DNA of 64,000 bases from Prevotella sp. (GTDB lineage: Bacteria; Bacteroidota; Bacteroidia; Bacteroidales; Bacteroidaceae), in NCBI GenBank assembly GCA_016291085.1, contig JAEEVW010000001.1, positions 1 through 64,000 on the forward strand, given 5' to 3'. Below the pieces are notes generated by a model that saw only the letters and a program-made list of their open reading frames with translations, was not told the origin of the DNA and did not search any database. A program made the position numbers and the translations under genes. This document shows positions 20,830 to 30,036 of this stretch, one piece after another (the stretch's first letter is position 1; each line of letters starts with the position of its first letter).

Positions 20830-20837
20830 TAAATTTG
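20830..20837 (+). promoter_or_regulatory. -7 box of the fimbrial operon
   Basis: TAAATTTG fits TAnnTTTG and lies 25 bases before the DUF3575 ATG. No good -33 TTTG is present. Confidence 0.55.
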
Positions 20838-20862
20838 CATACTAAGTTAGTTTCGCGCGTAT

Positions 20863-21549
20863 ATGATGAGGAAAGAGATAAAGCATAATTTGTTAATTGT
20901 TTTGCTGCTTTTGTTCGTTTCGAAAGCGGCAGCGCAAAACGTGACGCTTAGCAATAATCTGCTTTACGATGCCTGGCTGACTCCCAATCTGCGTATCGGT
21001 GTCCGTGCCAGCGAACATTGGTCGCTGGGCTTGACGGCAGGTTATCGTCCTTGGCCCACCAACGACGAGACGTCGCGTAAATGGCGCCATGTGCTGATTT
21101 CCCCTGAGTTGCGTTATTGGAAGGACTCTGTCAATGTGCATCATTTCTTTGGTGCGAATCTCATTTACAGTCACTTCAATGTGGCCGATGTCCGCTTCCC
21201 CTTTGGGTTATTCCCCTCGGTACGCGACGAGCGTCGCCAGGGCGACCTTTTTGCCATTGGTGCTTTCTATGGTTACTCATGGGTCTTAGGTCGCCACTGG
21301 AACTTGGAGGCGCTGATTGGTGTCGCCGTGGGTTATGCCAAGTACGACCGCTATGCCTGTGGGCATTGCGGCACCAAGATTTCCGATGAGTCGAAGCTGT
21401 TCCTGATGCCTCAGGCTGGCATCAATATCGTCTATAATATTCCTGGCCGTCCCTGCAAGCAGCAGGAACCGGTCGCCATCGATCCGAACGCCCAGGAAAC
21501 TCTCCGGCAGTTAGAGAAAACCGATAACGAGACAACGAAAACGAAATAA
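20863..21549 (+). CDS. DUF3575 outer-membrane-like protein at the head of the fimbrial operon
   Basis: A 228-residue protein with a signal peptide (cut after SKAAAQ) and amphipathic beta strands containing NNLLYDAWLTPNLRIGVRASEHWSLGLTAGY, typical of DUF3575, a small barrel-like family found next to Mfa/Fim fimbrial genes in Bacteroidales. A CGHCG motif occurs near residue 165. The C-terminal tail is hydrophilic (ETLRQLEKTDNETTKTK). First gene after the promoter, 23 bases before the first Mfa1-like gene. A role in fimbrial assembly or peptidoglycan contact is inferred from context. Confidence 0.8.
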   Translation: MMRKEIKHNLLIVLLLLFVSKAAAQNVTLSNNLLYDAWLTPNLRIGVRASEHWSLGLTAGYRPWPTNDETSRKWRHVLISPELRYWKDSVNVHHFFGANLIYSHFNVADVRFPFGLFPSVRDERRQGDLFAIGAFYGYSWVLGRHWNLEALIGVAVGYAKYDRYACGHCGTKISDESKLFLMPQAGINIVYNIPGRPCKQQEPVAIDPNAQETLRQLEKTDNETTKTK

Positions 21550-21572
21550 AAGAAAATTAAATAATTGCAATT

Positions 21573-23558
21573 ATGAATATGATGAAAAAGTATTTATTCA
21601 TGTTAGCAGCATTCATTGCTGCTACAGCAACCTTCACTGCTTGTAGTAGTGAGGAGGACGCGGCAGTTTCTCCGGAGAACGAACTGGGAGATCTTGTCAG
21701 AGCACAATTTACTATCTCTATTCCGATGAATACGGGAGCCACCACAAGGATGTCTGCTGATGTCGTTCAAAGCGTTCCAAGCGTGTCGAAATTCCGTGGT
21801 ATTAATGAAATCAGATTGTTTCCATCAGCTGTACCATTGAGTAATTTCTCTTCAACCAGTTCTATTGGGAAGTATATTTATCTTCGTGAATTATTAAAGC
21901 CGACATCAGCTTCTGTTACTGAGGAAATTCCCAAAGGCGAGTTGTTGGAAGCTAGTAAATCGGTATTGTATGGAAATGTACAATTGCAGATTGGTACACA
22001 AACATTTCTGTTTTATGGTAAGGCAATAGGAAAAGCGAATGATGCCCAATCAGGTTATACTTCAGCTGATTACATTAAATATGGTTGGTTGACTAAGACA
22101 ATGGATGAGACGGCATCCAATGTCAGTGGTTTTAAATTCTCGCCAACGTCTATTACAAGTTACCCAACAACTGTAAAAAATGAAAATGATGAAGATACAA
22201 ATAAAGCAACATTGATGTCTACAAAAACTACGGCAATCTGTAATTATTTGAAGCTCATTGCGGATGCACAATACACTTCAGGCGAAGTCACTGAAGCATG
22301 GAGAAGTACAGGTAATGCTGGTTTTAGTGCTTTGTTTACTAGTTTTGTTAATATGAAGGCCGGTTCCTCAACGAATCTCGCAGTTGCTATTAAAGATTTG
22401 TATTTCACGTGCAAGGATATATATGATGATAATGGAAACTTGTTGGCAAAGGCTATATGTGATGCCATTAATAACAATACCTATATAAAGTCAATTGATG
22501 CAACGAACAAGACTTTGGAGTTCCAGAAAAATATAGATAATTATCCATCAATAATCGATTTACCTGATGGTGCAGCAGTTCTTCATTATGAAGCAGATAC
22601 GGAGGGTAAAGCGGTATTCACTTATCTTGGAACCGATGCTAACTATGCCAGCATGAATGTAACGGCACTCGACCAGTATGCTTATCCTGCCAATTTATAC
22701 TATTGGGGTAAGAGTGATATTCTGACTTCAGAATCATCTCAGCAAGACCATTTCAACCCAACAATGACTTGGGACGATAATGTAAGCACAGGAATTTTTA
22801 ATTATTACGATGCAGGGAACGCCATTACCTCCAAAACGCGTTCTGTGATTTTGAAGAAACAGGTGCAATATGGTGTCGGACGCTTGGATTTCTCTGTTGC
22901 TGCTAGCGGTTCAGGTACGGGAGGAAAGTTGGCTGACAATGGAAGTGGTACCAATGCTCATAGCATAGATCCTACAAAAATTAAGCTGACAGGCATTTTG
23001 ATTGGCGGACAAAAGAATGTCGGATGGAATTTTGAACCTCTTACTACTGGAAGCGAATACACGGTTTATGATAATCTTGTAATTTCTCAGGATGTAACCA
23101 AAGAAGGAGAAGAGACCGAGAAGACAAAGGGTATTGCTCTGGCAACATCATTGAGTACAACCCCTACGACAAACTTTGTTCCTCTTGCCCAAACATTAGT
23201 TCTTGAGACTGCAGGAGCCGATGCAACAGAATCAGTAAAGGTGGCGTTGGAGTTTGTCAACAATGATCAGGATTTCTATGGAAAGGACGGTATTGTTCCT
23301 AAAGGATGTAAGTTCTATCTTGTAGGAGCACTGGAGATGACTCCTTCCGTTACTGGTGCAACAACGACAAAACCAACTGGATATACTGATAATAAAATAT
23401 TTAAACAGGATTTTGTCACTATCGCAAAATTTCAAATTAACAGTTTGAAAAACGCTGAAAATACAATTCCCGATCTTCGTAATCCTAAAGTGGAACTCGG
23501 CCTCTCTGTTGATTTAACTTGGCAAGAAGGAGTAGAATTTTATGTGCCTATCCCATAA
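21573..23558 (+). CDS. Mfa1-like fimbrial subunit, lipoprotein precursor (paralogue 1)
   Basis: A 661-residue protein with lipobox FTAC (cysteine about residue 24). After the acylated N terminus comes TTRMSADV and KFRGINEIRLFP. This is the plan of Mfa1-type pilins, in which a trypsin-like protease cuts after Arg so a groove can accept the next subunit's donor strand. Blocks shared with 23604 and 26978 are YPANLYYWGKSDILTS, KTRSVILKK..YG, LTGILIGGQ, ALEFVNNDQDFYG, KFYLVGAL and a final strand LGLSVDLTWQEGV. Larger than P. gingivalis Mfa1 (about 560 residues). Probably a stalk or accessory subunit. Confidence 0.8.
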   Translation: MNMMKKYLFMLAAFIAATATFTACSSEEDAAVSPENELGDLVRAQFTISIPMNTGATTRMSADVVQSVPSVSKFRGINEIRLFPSAVPLSNFSSTSSIGKYIYLRELLKPTSASVTEEIPKGELLEASKSVLYGNVQLQIGTQTFLFYGKAIGKANDAQSGYTSADYIKYGWLTKTMDETASNVSGFKFSPTSITSYPTTVKNENDEDTNKATLMSTKTTAICNYLKLIADAQYTSGEVTEAWRSTGNAGFSALFTSFVNMKAGSSTNLAVAIKDLYFTCKDIYDDNGNLLAKAICDAINNNTYIKSIDATNKTLEFQKNIDNYPSIIDLPDGAAVLHYEADTEGKAVFTYLGTDANYASMNVTALDQYAYPANLYYWGKSDILTSESSQQDHFNPTMTWDDNVSTGIFNYYDAGNAITSKTRSVILKKQVQYGVGRLDFSVAASGSGTGGKLADNGSGTNAHSIDPTKIKLTGILIGGQKNVGWNFEPLTTGSEYTVYDNLVISQDVTKEGEETEKTKGIALATSLSTTPTTNFVPLAQTLVLETAGADATESVKVALEFVNNDQDFYGKDGIVPKGCKFYLVGALEMTPSVTGATTTKPTGYTDNKIFKQDFVTIAKFQINSLKNAENTIPDLRNPKVELGLSVDLTWQEGVEFYVPIP

Positions 23559-23603
23559 TTATAAGAAAACAACGACAGGAAACAGTAAAAAACGATATAC
23601 AAT

Positions 23604-25859
23604 ATGAAAAAGACCAATCAATTCGCTCTGTGCTTCGCGATAGCGTTGACAGGTGCAGTAGGATTCACAGGTTGCTCTTCAGAAGAGAACGTGGATGTTA
23701 ATCCTTCTTACAACAAGCAGACCGGTGAGCTGAACGTTGACTTCGTGTTCAACGTTTCGACTTCGAACACTCCGACAACCCGTATGACCTCGGCAAACAC
23801 ACAGGCCACTACTGGTGATTATTTCCGTGGACTCACGAACGCTTATCTCGCCACATTTAAGTTGGATGCTGACGGTAAAGCTGTGCCGAACAGCACTACA
23901 CCGATAGACAGGAGCTATTCTTTCGGTACTATTCTTTCTGCAGGTTCGCTCACCGAGAATCCTGACGACGGTCTGCCCACCTCTCGTCGTGTGGTTGAGC
24001 TCAGCCTCGAAACAGCTACCAACGCTATGATGTTCTGGGGTAAGGCCATCAAGACGGGCACTGACGATGAGCAGGGAAGGGTTGTCATGAATATTGATGA
24101 GAAGAACCTTGCCAACACATCTATCTCCATGTGTAAGATTGTGCCTGATGCTCCTTATTCTACGGAAACATCACACATCTATAAGGATGCATTGCTGCAG
24201 CACGAGAAACTCATGGCTGCTGCTCTGACACGCATCATCCGAAGTGGTATTACAAATAAAACGGTGACTTACGGTGATCTTTCCGTAAACGTTGATCAGC
24301 TGAACTGGAGTGATTACGCTCAAGTAAGTGGTGAAGCAGGAAGCTATGTCATCACTCCGAAAACTGTCTCACCCGTGAAAACAACAGGAGGCGAACAGAC
24401 TATTAGCGCATTAGGCGAAAAAATAGCGAAAGCTTTTGCAACCCTCAATACCATCCACACCAATGAGTTGCGTGCCGGTTACGGTGAGGCTGTGGCAAAG
24501 ATGGTGGCTGACCTGATGACCGTCGTTAATTCTGTGGTTGGTGCCACGCCAGTATCACTGCATGAGTGTGTGACACAAGAAGTTGCCAAAGCTATTAAGA
24601 CCAACGTGGAGTATTTCTTCGACGCAGATTTGGGTTATGAATGGAAGAGTGTTGACGACATTAAGTCTAACCTCCCCAACGTCACGGGTGTTGATGCCGT
24701 TACGAGTGGCTGCAACCTCAATGATTTCCCGAAGACCTTCAACTTGCCCTACGGTTCAGTACTGCTGCAATTCGACATTGAATCAGATGCTACAGCAAGC
24801 AGTGGCTATAAGTTCACCTATAATTATAAAGGCGCTGTAGAGACTTATGCAATGGGAGGCTCTACCACATCAACGGATGCTTTCGACCCCATGAACTATG
24901 TCTATCCTGCTGAGCTCTGCTACTTTGGCAACAGCCCCATCCGTACGTCGAACGCAACTTTGGTGGCTAACGACTATCCCGACGGAGCTAAGAATTGGGA
25001 AACCGATGCCAGCTGGGCTACCAACAGTTGGGAAAACAATAGCCGTGTGCTTTCGTCAACACGAAGTGTGGCTATGCGCGACAATATCCGATATGGTACT
25101 GCCTTGCTGAAGACACAAGTACGTTACGGCAGTGCTATCCTGGAAGACAATAATGCTAATCTCCAGAAGCGATGGAACAATGTCACTGAGGCTAACAACC
25201 AGATTAATGTGACTGGTAACGACACTCACTTCGTACTGACAGGTGTGCTGATTGGTGGTCAGGAGGCCGAAGTAGGCTGGAACTATATTGCCAAGTCTGC
25301 CACACCGGGATTCGGTCACATGGTTTACGATGATGTGAATTATAATGGTAAACCCTTTATCCCCATCCCTGCCGCTACAACAGAAGATAATATGGGTGGT
25401 CTCTCTGTCCCCAACTACACGTTGGTATGGGATAACTGGGAGGCTAAGAACGTGGGTAAGAAGCAGCGCGATGTCTATGTAGCCTTGGAGTTCAAGAATC
25501 AGTCGAGAGACTTCTATGGCGAGAATAACCTCATCCGTAACGGTGCAACGTTCTACCTTGTCGGTAAGCTGGATCCGGACGCAGGCCACAGCGCTACAGA
25601 CTATAGCGACGGTATTACTTGGCCTTCGAAGTATGCGTTGCCTCCATACGATGCAAGTGGTAATTCAATACACGAGCGCCGTGTGTTCATACAGCACTAC
25701 ATGACGACAGCTACTTTCGTCATCAGTGCACAGTCGCTACAGCATGCCCTGGTGGCTACGCCCGACCTGCGTTCATCGCAGATTTCACTGGGTCTGTCTG
25801 TTGACTTGAAGTGGCAGACGGGTCTGACATTCGACAACGTTATTCTGGGTGAACAATAA
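23604..25859 (+). CDS. Mfa1-like fimbrial subunit, lipoprotein precursor (paralogue 2)
   Basis: A 751-residue protein, the longest of three paralogues. Lipobox FTGC (cysteine about residue 24), TPTTRMTSANTQ protease-type site, then YFRGLTNAYLATF. The conserved blocks are YPAELCYFGNSPIRTS, STRSVAMRDNIRYG, LTGVLIGGQ, ALEFKNQSRDFYG, TFYLVGKLD and the terminal LGLSVDLKWQTGLTF strand. GC content is higher than in paralogue 1. Its end nearly abuts the Mfa2-like gene, matching the mfa1-mfa2 order of Porphyromonas, so it is the best candidate for the main stalk. Confidence 0.8.
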   Translation: MKKTNQFALCFAIALTGAVGFTGCSSEENVDVNPSYNKQTGELNVDFVFNVSTSNTPTTRMTSANTQATTGDYFRGLTNAYLATFKLDADGKAVPNSTTPIDRSYSFGTILSAGSLTENPDDGLPTSRRVVELSLETATNAMMFWGKAIKTGTDDEQGRVVMNIDEKNLANTSISMCKIVPDAPYSTETSHIYKDALLQHEKLMAAALTRIIRSGITNKTVTYGDLSVNVDQLNWSDYAQVSGEAGSYVITPKTVSPVKTTGGEQTISALGEKIAKAFATLNTIHTNELRAGYGEAVAKMVADLMTVVNSVVGATPVSLHECVTQEVAKAIKTNVEYFFDADLGYEWKSVDDIKSNLPNVTGVDAVTSGCNLNDFPKTFNLPYGSVLLQFDIESDATASSGYKFTYNYKGAVETYAMGGSTTSTDAFDPMNYVYPAELCYFGNSPIRTSNATLVANDYPDGAKNWETDASWATNSWENNSRVLSSTRSVAMRDNIRYGTALLKTQVRYGSAILEDNNANLQKRWNNVTEANNQINVTGNDTHFVLTGVLIGGQEAEVGWNYIAKSATPGFGHMVYDDVNYNGKPFIPIPAATTEDNMGGLSVPNYTLVWDNWEAKNVGKKQRDVYVALEFKNQSRDFYGENNLIRNGATFYLVGKLDPDAGHSATDYSDGITWPSKYALPPYDASGNSIHERRVFIQHYMTTATFVISAQSLQHALVATPDLRSSQISLGLSVDLKWQTGLTFDNVILGEQ

Positions 25860-25872
25860 ACCAGCGGTCTTT

Positions 25873-26967
25873 ATGACAGCAAGGATGGAACTATTGACAG
25901 AAGTGTTAGGCTGCCTGCTTTGTTGGGCAGCCTTGGCTTCATGTTCCACCATCGACGACGACCTGTCGCAGTGCGGTAACGACTATGAGTTGGACTACGA
26001 GCTTCGCTTGGTGACCAATATGACCACCGAGCTGAAGACTCAGCTGACCACAGAGACAGAGTTGAACTTGGCTCAGGCCCTGCGCACTCATCTGTCGGAC
26101 GTCTTTACCGACTTTGCCCACGATGTCGATCTGTCGTTCTACGATACCCAGGGCGACTCGCTGCGCCTGCAGCACGATGAGCATATCATGAATGCCAATC
26201 AGGCCAGCTATACGCTCTATCTGCCCATGCGACAGTATATGCATCTGGCTGTGGCCAACATCGTCGATAATCCGCTGGTCAGTCTGACCAACGACGAGCG
26301 CTGTCATAAGTCTACCTTGTTGCAGAATCCCTCACAGCCACAAGCCCCTGTGCTACGTAGCGAGTCGGACGAAATCATTCAGAGCCATACTACTGGTATC
26401 TTTACCGCCCGTCAGTCCATGGAGGTGTTCGAAGGCGTCGACCAGCAGTTCAATGTCCACCTCTATATGGCCAATTGTGCGGCAGCCCTCGTGGTCGACA
26501 CCATTGGCAGTGGCATCCGTGAGATGAAGGTGTATGCTACAGGTTTTGCAACCGGTTTCAACATCGCCGACAGTGCCTTTATCTATAGCAACAAACCTCC
26601 CTTGGTCGTTGCCAATCCTGTGCAGGCACAGAACAGTGGCGAGGTGGCGTTCTGTACGGTGAACTTCCCGTCGCGTGAACCAGAGCCGACAGAAGCCTCC
26701 ACCCGTGTCGTCATTGAGACGACCGATCCTTTCGTTGGACCGACTTCCGACAAGAGCCTGTGGGAGTTCCGCATCTATACGACGACCCACGACGGCACAA
26801 CTACGGAGAATGTCCTCTACATCCGACGCCCCCTGCGAGCCGGCCAGCTCATGATTATCAAGGTCAAGGCACATCCTGACGGTTCTGTCACCACCGACGA
26901 CCAGACGGTAGGTGTCAGTGTCACCCTCAACTGGAACGACGGCGGACATCACGAATGGGAATTGTAA
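25873..26967 (+). CDS. FimB/Mfa2-like fimbrial anchor lipoprotein
   Basis: About 364 residues. Lipobox ALASC with an acidic tail STIDDDLSQCGNDYELDYELRLVTNM, then alternating strand pattern (SFYDTQGDSLRLQ, YTLYLPMRQYMHLAVANI). This agrees with the FimB/Mfa2 family, which caps and anchors the fimbria to the outer membrane and limits its length. There is no Arg-cleavage TTR block, as expected for an anchor that keeps its lipid. A GTG at 25849 overlapping the previous gene would give 372 residues. ATGs at 25873 and 25885 give a more normal signal peptide. Confidence 0.8.
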   Translation: MTARMELLTEVLGCLLCWAALASCSTIDDDLSQCGNDYELDYELRLVTNMTTELKTQLTTETELNLAQALRTHLSDVFTDFAHDVDLSFYDTQGDSLRLQHDEHIMNANQASYTLYLPMRQYMHLAVANIVDNPLVSLTNDERCHKSTLLQNPSQPQAPVLRSESDEIIQSHTTGIFTARQSMEVFEGVDQQFNVHLYMANCAAALVVDTIGSGIREMKVYATGFATGFNIADSAFIYSNKPPLVVANPVQAQNSGEVAFCTVNFPSREPEPTEASTRVVIETTDPFVGPTSDKSLWEFRIYTTTHDGTTTENVLYIRRPLRAGQLMIIKVKAHPDGSVTTDDQTVGVSVTLNWNDGGHHEWEL

Positions 26968-26977
26968 CTATTTGAAG

Positions 26978-28864
26978 ATGAGCATACTGAGAAGGAAATA
27001 TTTTTATTATATAATAGGATCGCGCGCGATAGCCCTCCTGGCACTCCTTGCCATTGTGGGCTGCACGTCCGACGACGCAGCCCTTTCGGAGCCCATCCCA
27101 GAGCCCACTCCGGCGGACGGCAAGGTCGCCGTCGAACTGGCTTTGTGCGTATCCCCTTCTCAACTCGCCACCACCCGCCAGCCAGCCCATGAGAATTCTT
27201 CCTCCGATGCGTTCGACGTCACACAGCTCTCAGGCAAATACCGTGGAATCCAAGGCCTTACGCTTATTCCTCTGAACAGCGAGGGAGCGGTCCTTGAAGG
27301 CAGTTTCCCTGCACTGAACCGTCAGGGAGAAACTTATCATTACTTCACTGATCAGGTTACAGAACTATATATTGGCACGTCAAGGTTCCTGTGCTATGCT
27401 AAGGCAACGCCATTGACTGATGCTGAAGAGGCGGATAATGTTAAGCGTAAGTTTAAGAATGGTTCTATCATATCGGACCTTGGTGACAAAGCCCCTTCAA
27501 ACATCAAATTCGATTTGGAACCTACATGCACTGAAGATTACAGTGTTGCCACAAATCTTGCGGAATATCTTACCAGCATTGCTACTCATACTAGCTGGCC
27601 AACATTAACAGTTCGTACTGATTTCTTGGGCTTGTATAGCTCTTTTATCAACGAATCTGGTAAGATTGCTGGCTCCAGTGCAAATATCAAGGCATTGGTT
27701 AATGAGTTTTACCATAAAGTTCGTGAAGTAGCTGTTGCTGGAAGTGAGACAGCCGTAGAGGAAGCTAGAACAGCGATTTTGACTGCAATCACGACAGACG
27801 TTACTTATAGTGGTAGTGGCGCTGACTTGACGATTACTAATTTGGACGGAACAACTACAAGTAAGAAGCGAGAGGGCTATCCTGGTGACATTGGTCTGCC
27901 CGATGGTGCTGCGGCTATGAAGTGGGATGGTACGAAATTTGTCAATATTACCGAAGGTATAACGGGAACACCCCTCAGTGATCACAAGCGTTTTGTGTAC
28001 CCTGCAGAACTATATTATTATTCCTCTAGCAACATCAAGACTTCAACGTCAAGCAAAGCATCGGCCTATACTTATACACAATGGTATGATAAGACAGGAA
28101 CTTCTGGTGTATTGAATCAATACGATGAAGACGACGCAGTTGTTGCATCCACTACCCGTTCTGTTGCGATTAAAGACCCTCTAAACTATGGCGTTAGCTG
28201 CTTGATTTTAACTATGAAAGCTGATGCCGAGTATAATGAGACTACAGGAAAGTGGTATTTACAGGACAACAATGAGACTCCTGTGTCTGTAAATCTTATT
28301 AATAATGATGGAAACAAGTCATTTCCTCTGACAGGAGTTTTGATTGGTGGTCAGTATCAGCAGCTATACAATTTTAAGCCTGTTTCAGACCCTGCCAAAG
28401 GGTCTACTACCCCCAAACCTACGGAATACATTATCTACGACAGAGAAGTTTCCTCTGGTATTTATCTGAACACAGCCACAACCGATGAAGAGGTGGCAGC
28501 TCTGATTCCTAACTACACTTTAGTTTTCCAGTCAAGAGACGAAAGACCGGTTGACATCGTGTTGGAATTCGAGAATAATAGTGATGTTGATTTCATGGGT
28601 CTTGGCGGTATTGTATATAGAGGAACCAAGTTCTATTTGGTAGGTCAGGCATGGCCCCAGCCAACGCGTACAGAAGACGAATGGCATCGTGTGTTTACTC
28701 AGGATCACAAGACTACTCTCCTGTTGAGCATACAGAGTCTGAAGAATGCTTATAATGTCATTCCTGATCTGAAGACCGCCCAGTATGCCGTTAAGGTGGC
28801 CAATGTGGCAATTAGGAGTTGGGTAGACGCAGGTATCAAATCATCGGATCTTTATAATTGGTAA
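26978..28864 (+). CDS. Mfa1-like fimbrial subunit, lipoprotein precursor (paralogue 3)
   Basis: About 628 residues from the ATG at 26978 (an upstream in-frame ATG at 26912 lies inside the anchor gene and is unlikely). Lipobox AIVGC. The TTR site and YRGIQGLTLIPL follow. Shared blocks are YPAELYYYSSSNIKTS, TTRSVAIKDPLNYG, LTGVLIGGQ, VLEFENNSDVDFMG and KFYLVGQAW. The C-terminal strand is different (VKVANVAIRSWVDAGIK), so its donor-strand partner may differ from those of paralogues 1 and 2. Positioned after the anchor, like Mfa3/Mfa4-type accessory or tip-proximal subunits. Confidence 0.78.
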   Translation: MSILRRKYFYYIIGSRAIALLALLAIVGCTSDDAALSEPIPEPTPADGKVAVELALCVSPSQLATTRQPAHENSSSDAFDVTQLSGKYRGIQGLTLIPLNSEGAVLEGSFPALNRQGETYHYFTDQVTELYIGTSRFLCYAKATPLTDAEEADNVKRKFKNGSIISDLGDKAPSNIKFDLEPTCTEDYSVATNLAEYLTSIATHTSWPTLTVRTDFLGLYSSFINESGKIAGSSANIKALVNEFYHKVREVAVAGSETAVEEARTAILTAITTDVTYSGSGADLTITNLDGTTTSKKREGYPGDIGLPDGAAAMKWDGTKFVNITEGITGTPLSDHKRFVYPAELYYYSSSNIKTSTSSKASAYTYTQWYDKTGTSGVLNQYDEDDAVVASTTRSVAIKDPLNYGVSCLILTMKADAEYNETTGKWYLQDNNETPVSVNLINNDGNKSFPLTGVLIGGQYQQLYNFKPVSDPAKGSTTPKPTEYIIYDREVSSGIYLNTATTDEEVAALIPNYTLVFQSRDERPVDIVLEFENNSDVDFMGLGGIVYRGTKFYLVGQAWPQPTRTEDEWHRVFTQDHKTTLLLSIQSLKNAYNVIPDLKTAQYAVKVANVAIRSWVDAGIKSSDLYNW

Positions 28865-28880
28865 TTGATAAGGAAGCATC

Positions 28881-30014
28881 ATGAAGCAGAAGCTATTACA
28901 TATTGTCTATCTCACACTTGCTCTGGCAGGGATAGGACTGTTTGCAGGCTGTACGGAAGACAGTCAGCAAGACACTCCTGAAATGCCTCAGCGACAGATA
29001 TCTTTCATGCTTTGCTCTCCTAATTATATCGATGTGTCCCCGATGTCGTCACCACGACGTGCATTGCCCCCCGGTTATGTGGTTTACGACAATTTGTCGC
29101 CACAGATTCCTGGAGGTTCAACGGCTCTGAAGTGTTTTCTGGCCCATACGGCTGTTGATTTTCAGGGCGACATCACCTACGACAAGGTTAGCAGCACCTA
29201 TATATGGAATTCCAAGTTGCCCGTTGATGAATCTACTTATTATGTCTATGGCCTTATGCCCGCTAGTGAGGCTAATAAGGTGGATTTGCAAAAACTTGCA
29301 GGTGAAACGGACTATTCTGCAGGGGCAAAAATGGTCATGGAGATGAATGCAATGTCTGGTTATGATGTCTGCGCTATTGTTGGTATGAAGGCTAGTCAGA
29401 CAAATCTACCGATTTCAGAAGTTGATTTGACCAAAAGCTTAGGAAAATTTGAATATAATGCTGCAAACGATGGTGATTTTGTCTATTTGCTCATCGATCA
29501 CCTCTATGCCGCTTTGCATCTGCGTTTTAAAATAGACGGAACATACAATCAGTTACGAACCATCAAACTGACTAAACTCTCTTTGAGGAGTAAAAATTAT
29601 CCGAAAGCGAATCTTATAGCTACGCTGACAGCAAACAGTTCCTCACCGTTGTCAGTTTCTACAACCAAATCCGGTTCTGCTGGCGAAGGTGCAGAAGTTG
29701 TTATCTTTGATGGCGAAAAGAATAATGAAGAACGCGAATTGAAGTGGGAAGAAACCAACATGATTGATTTCTTGGCTTGTACAGCCGCGTTTGCCGAGAA
29801 TAATGCGTTTGTCTTAAAAACGAAATATAATGTTTACGATAAGAACGGGAACCTGATTCGTAAGGGGTGTGAAGCAGAGAATAAGCTCTCCCTTCCAACT
29901 GGTATCACATTGGATCCTGGGCAAAAATACGTATTCAATCTTACGGTTAACCCCACCTACTTATATGTATTGTCAGAACCCGACCTCGACAATCCTACGG
30001 TGACGGTGAATTAA
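28881..30014 (+). CDS. Fimbrillin-family lipoprotein
   Basis: A 377-residue protein with lipobox LFAGC and a beta-rich body. DHLYAALHLRFKIDGTYNQLRTIKLTKLSLRSKN and the late PTGITLDPGQKYVFNLTVNPTYLYVLSEPDLDNPTVTVN match the pattern of fimbrillin-like (FimA/Mfa accessory) proteins. It lacks the blocks shared by the three large paralogues. It is 22 bases before the giant YGGG gene, so by operon position it could be the adaptor between fimbria and giant protein. That adaptor role is inference only. Confidence 0.7.
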   Translation: MKQKLLHIVYLTLALAGIGLFAGCTEDSQQDTPEMPQRQISFMLCSPNYIDVSPMSSPRRALPPGYVVYDNLSPQIPGGSTALKCFLAHTAVDFQGDITYDKVSSTYIWNSKLPVDESTYYVYGLMPASEANKVDLQKLAGETDYSAGAKMVMEMNAMSGYDVCAIVGMKASQTNLPISEVDLTKSLGKFEYNAANDGDFVYLLIDHLYAALHLRFKIDGTYNQLRTIKLTKLSLRSKNYPKANLIATLTANSSSPLSVSTTKSGSAGEGAEVVIFDGEKNNEERELKWEETNMIDFLACTAAFAENNAFVLKTKYNVYDKNGNLIRKGCEAENKLSLPTGITLDPGQKYVFNLTVNPTYLYVLSEPDLDNPTVTVN

Positions 30015-30036
30015 AATAGAATAAGGAAGTAAAGAA

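Larger units (their letters stand above)
20558..20862. other. Intergenic region before the fimbrial operon
   Basis: 305 bases without a gene. In order it holds an 11-base minisatellite, a Rho-independent terminator, an AT-rich stretch, a G8 tract (20795-20802), a -7 box at 20830 and a 25-base leader. No small ORF with coding character was seen. Confidence 0.8.

Noticed and set aside
26912..26977. Upstream ATG for the third Mfa1-like gene
   Set aside because: It would overlap the end of the anchor gene and place 22 non-signal residues before a normal lipoprotein signal peptide.
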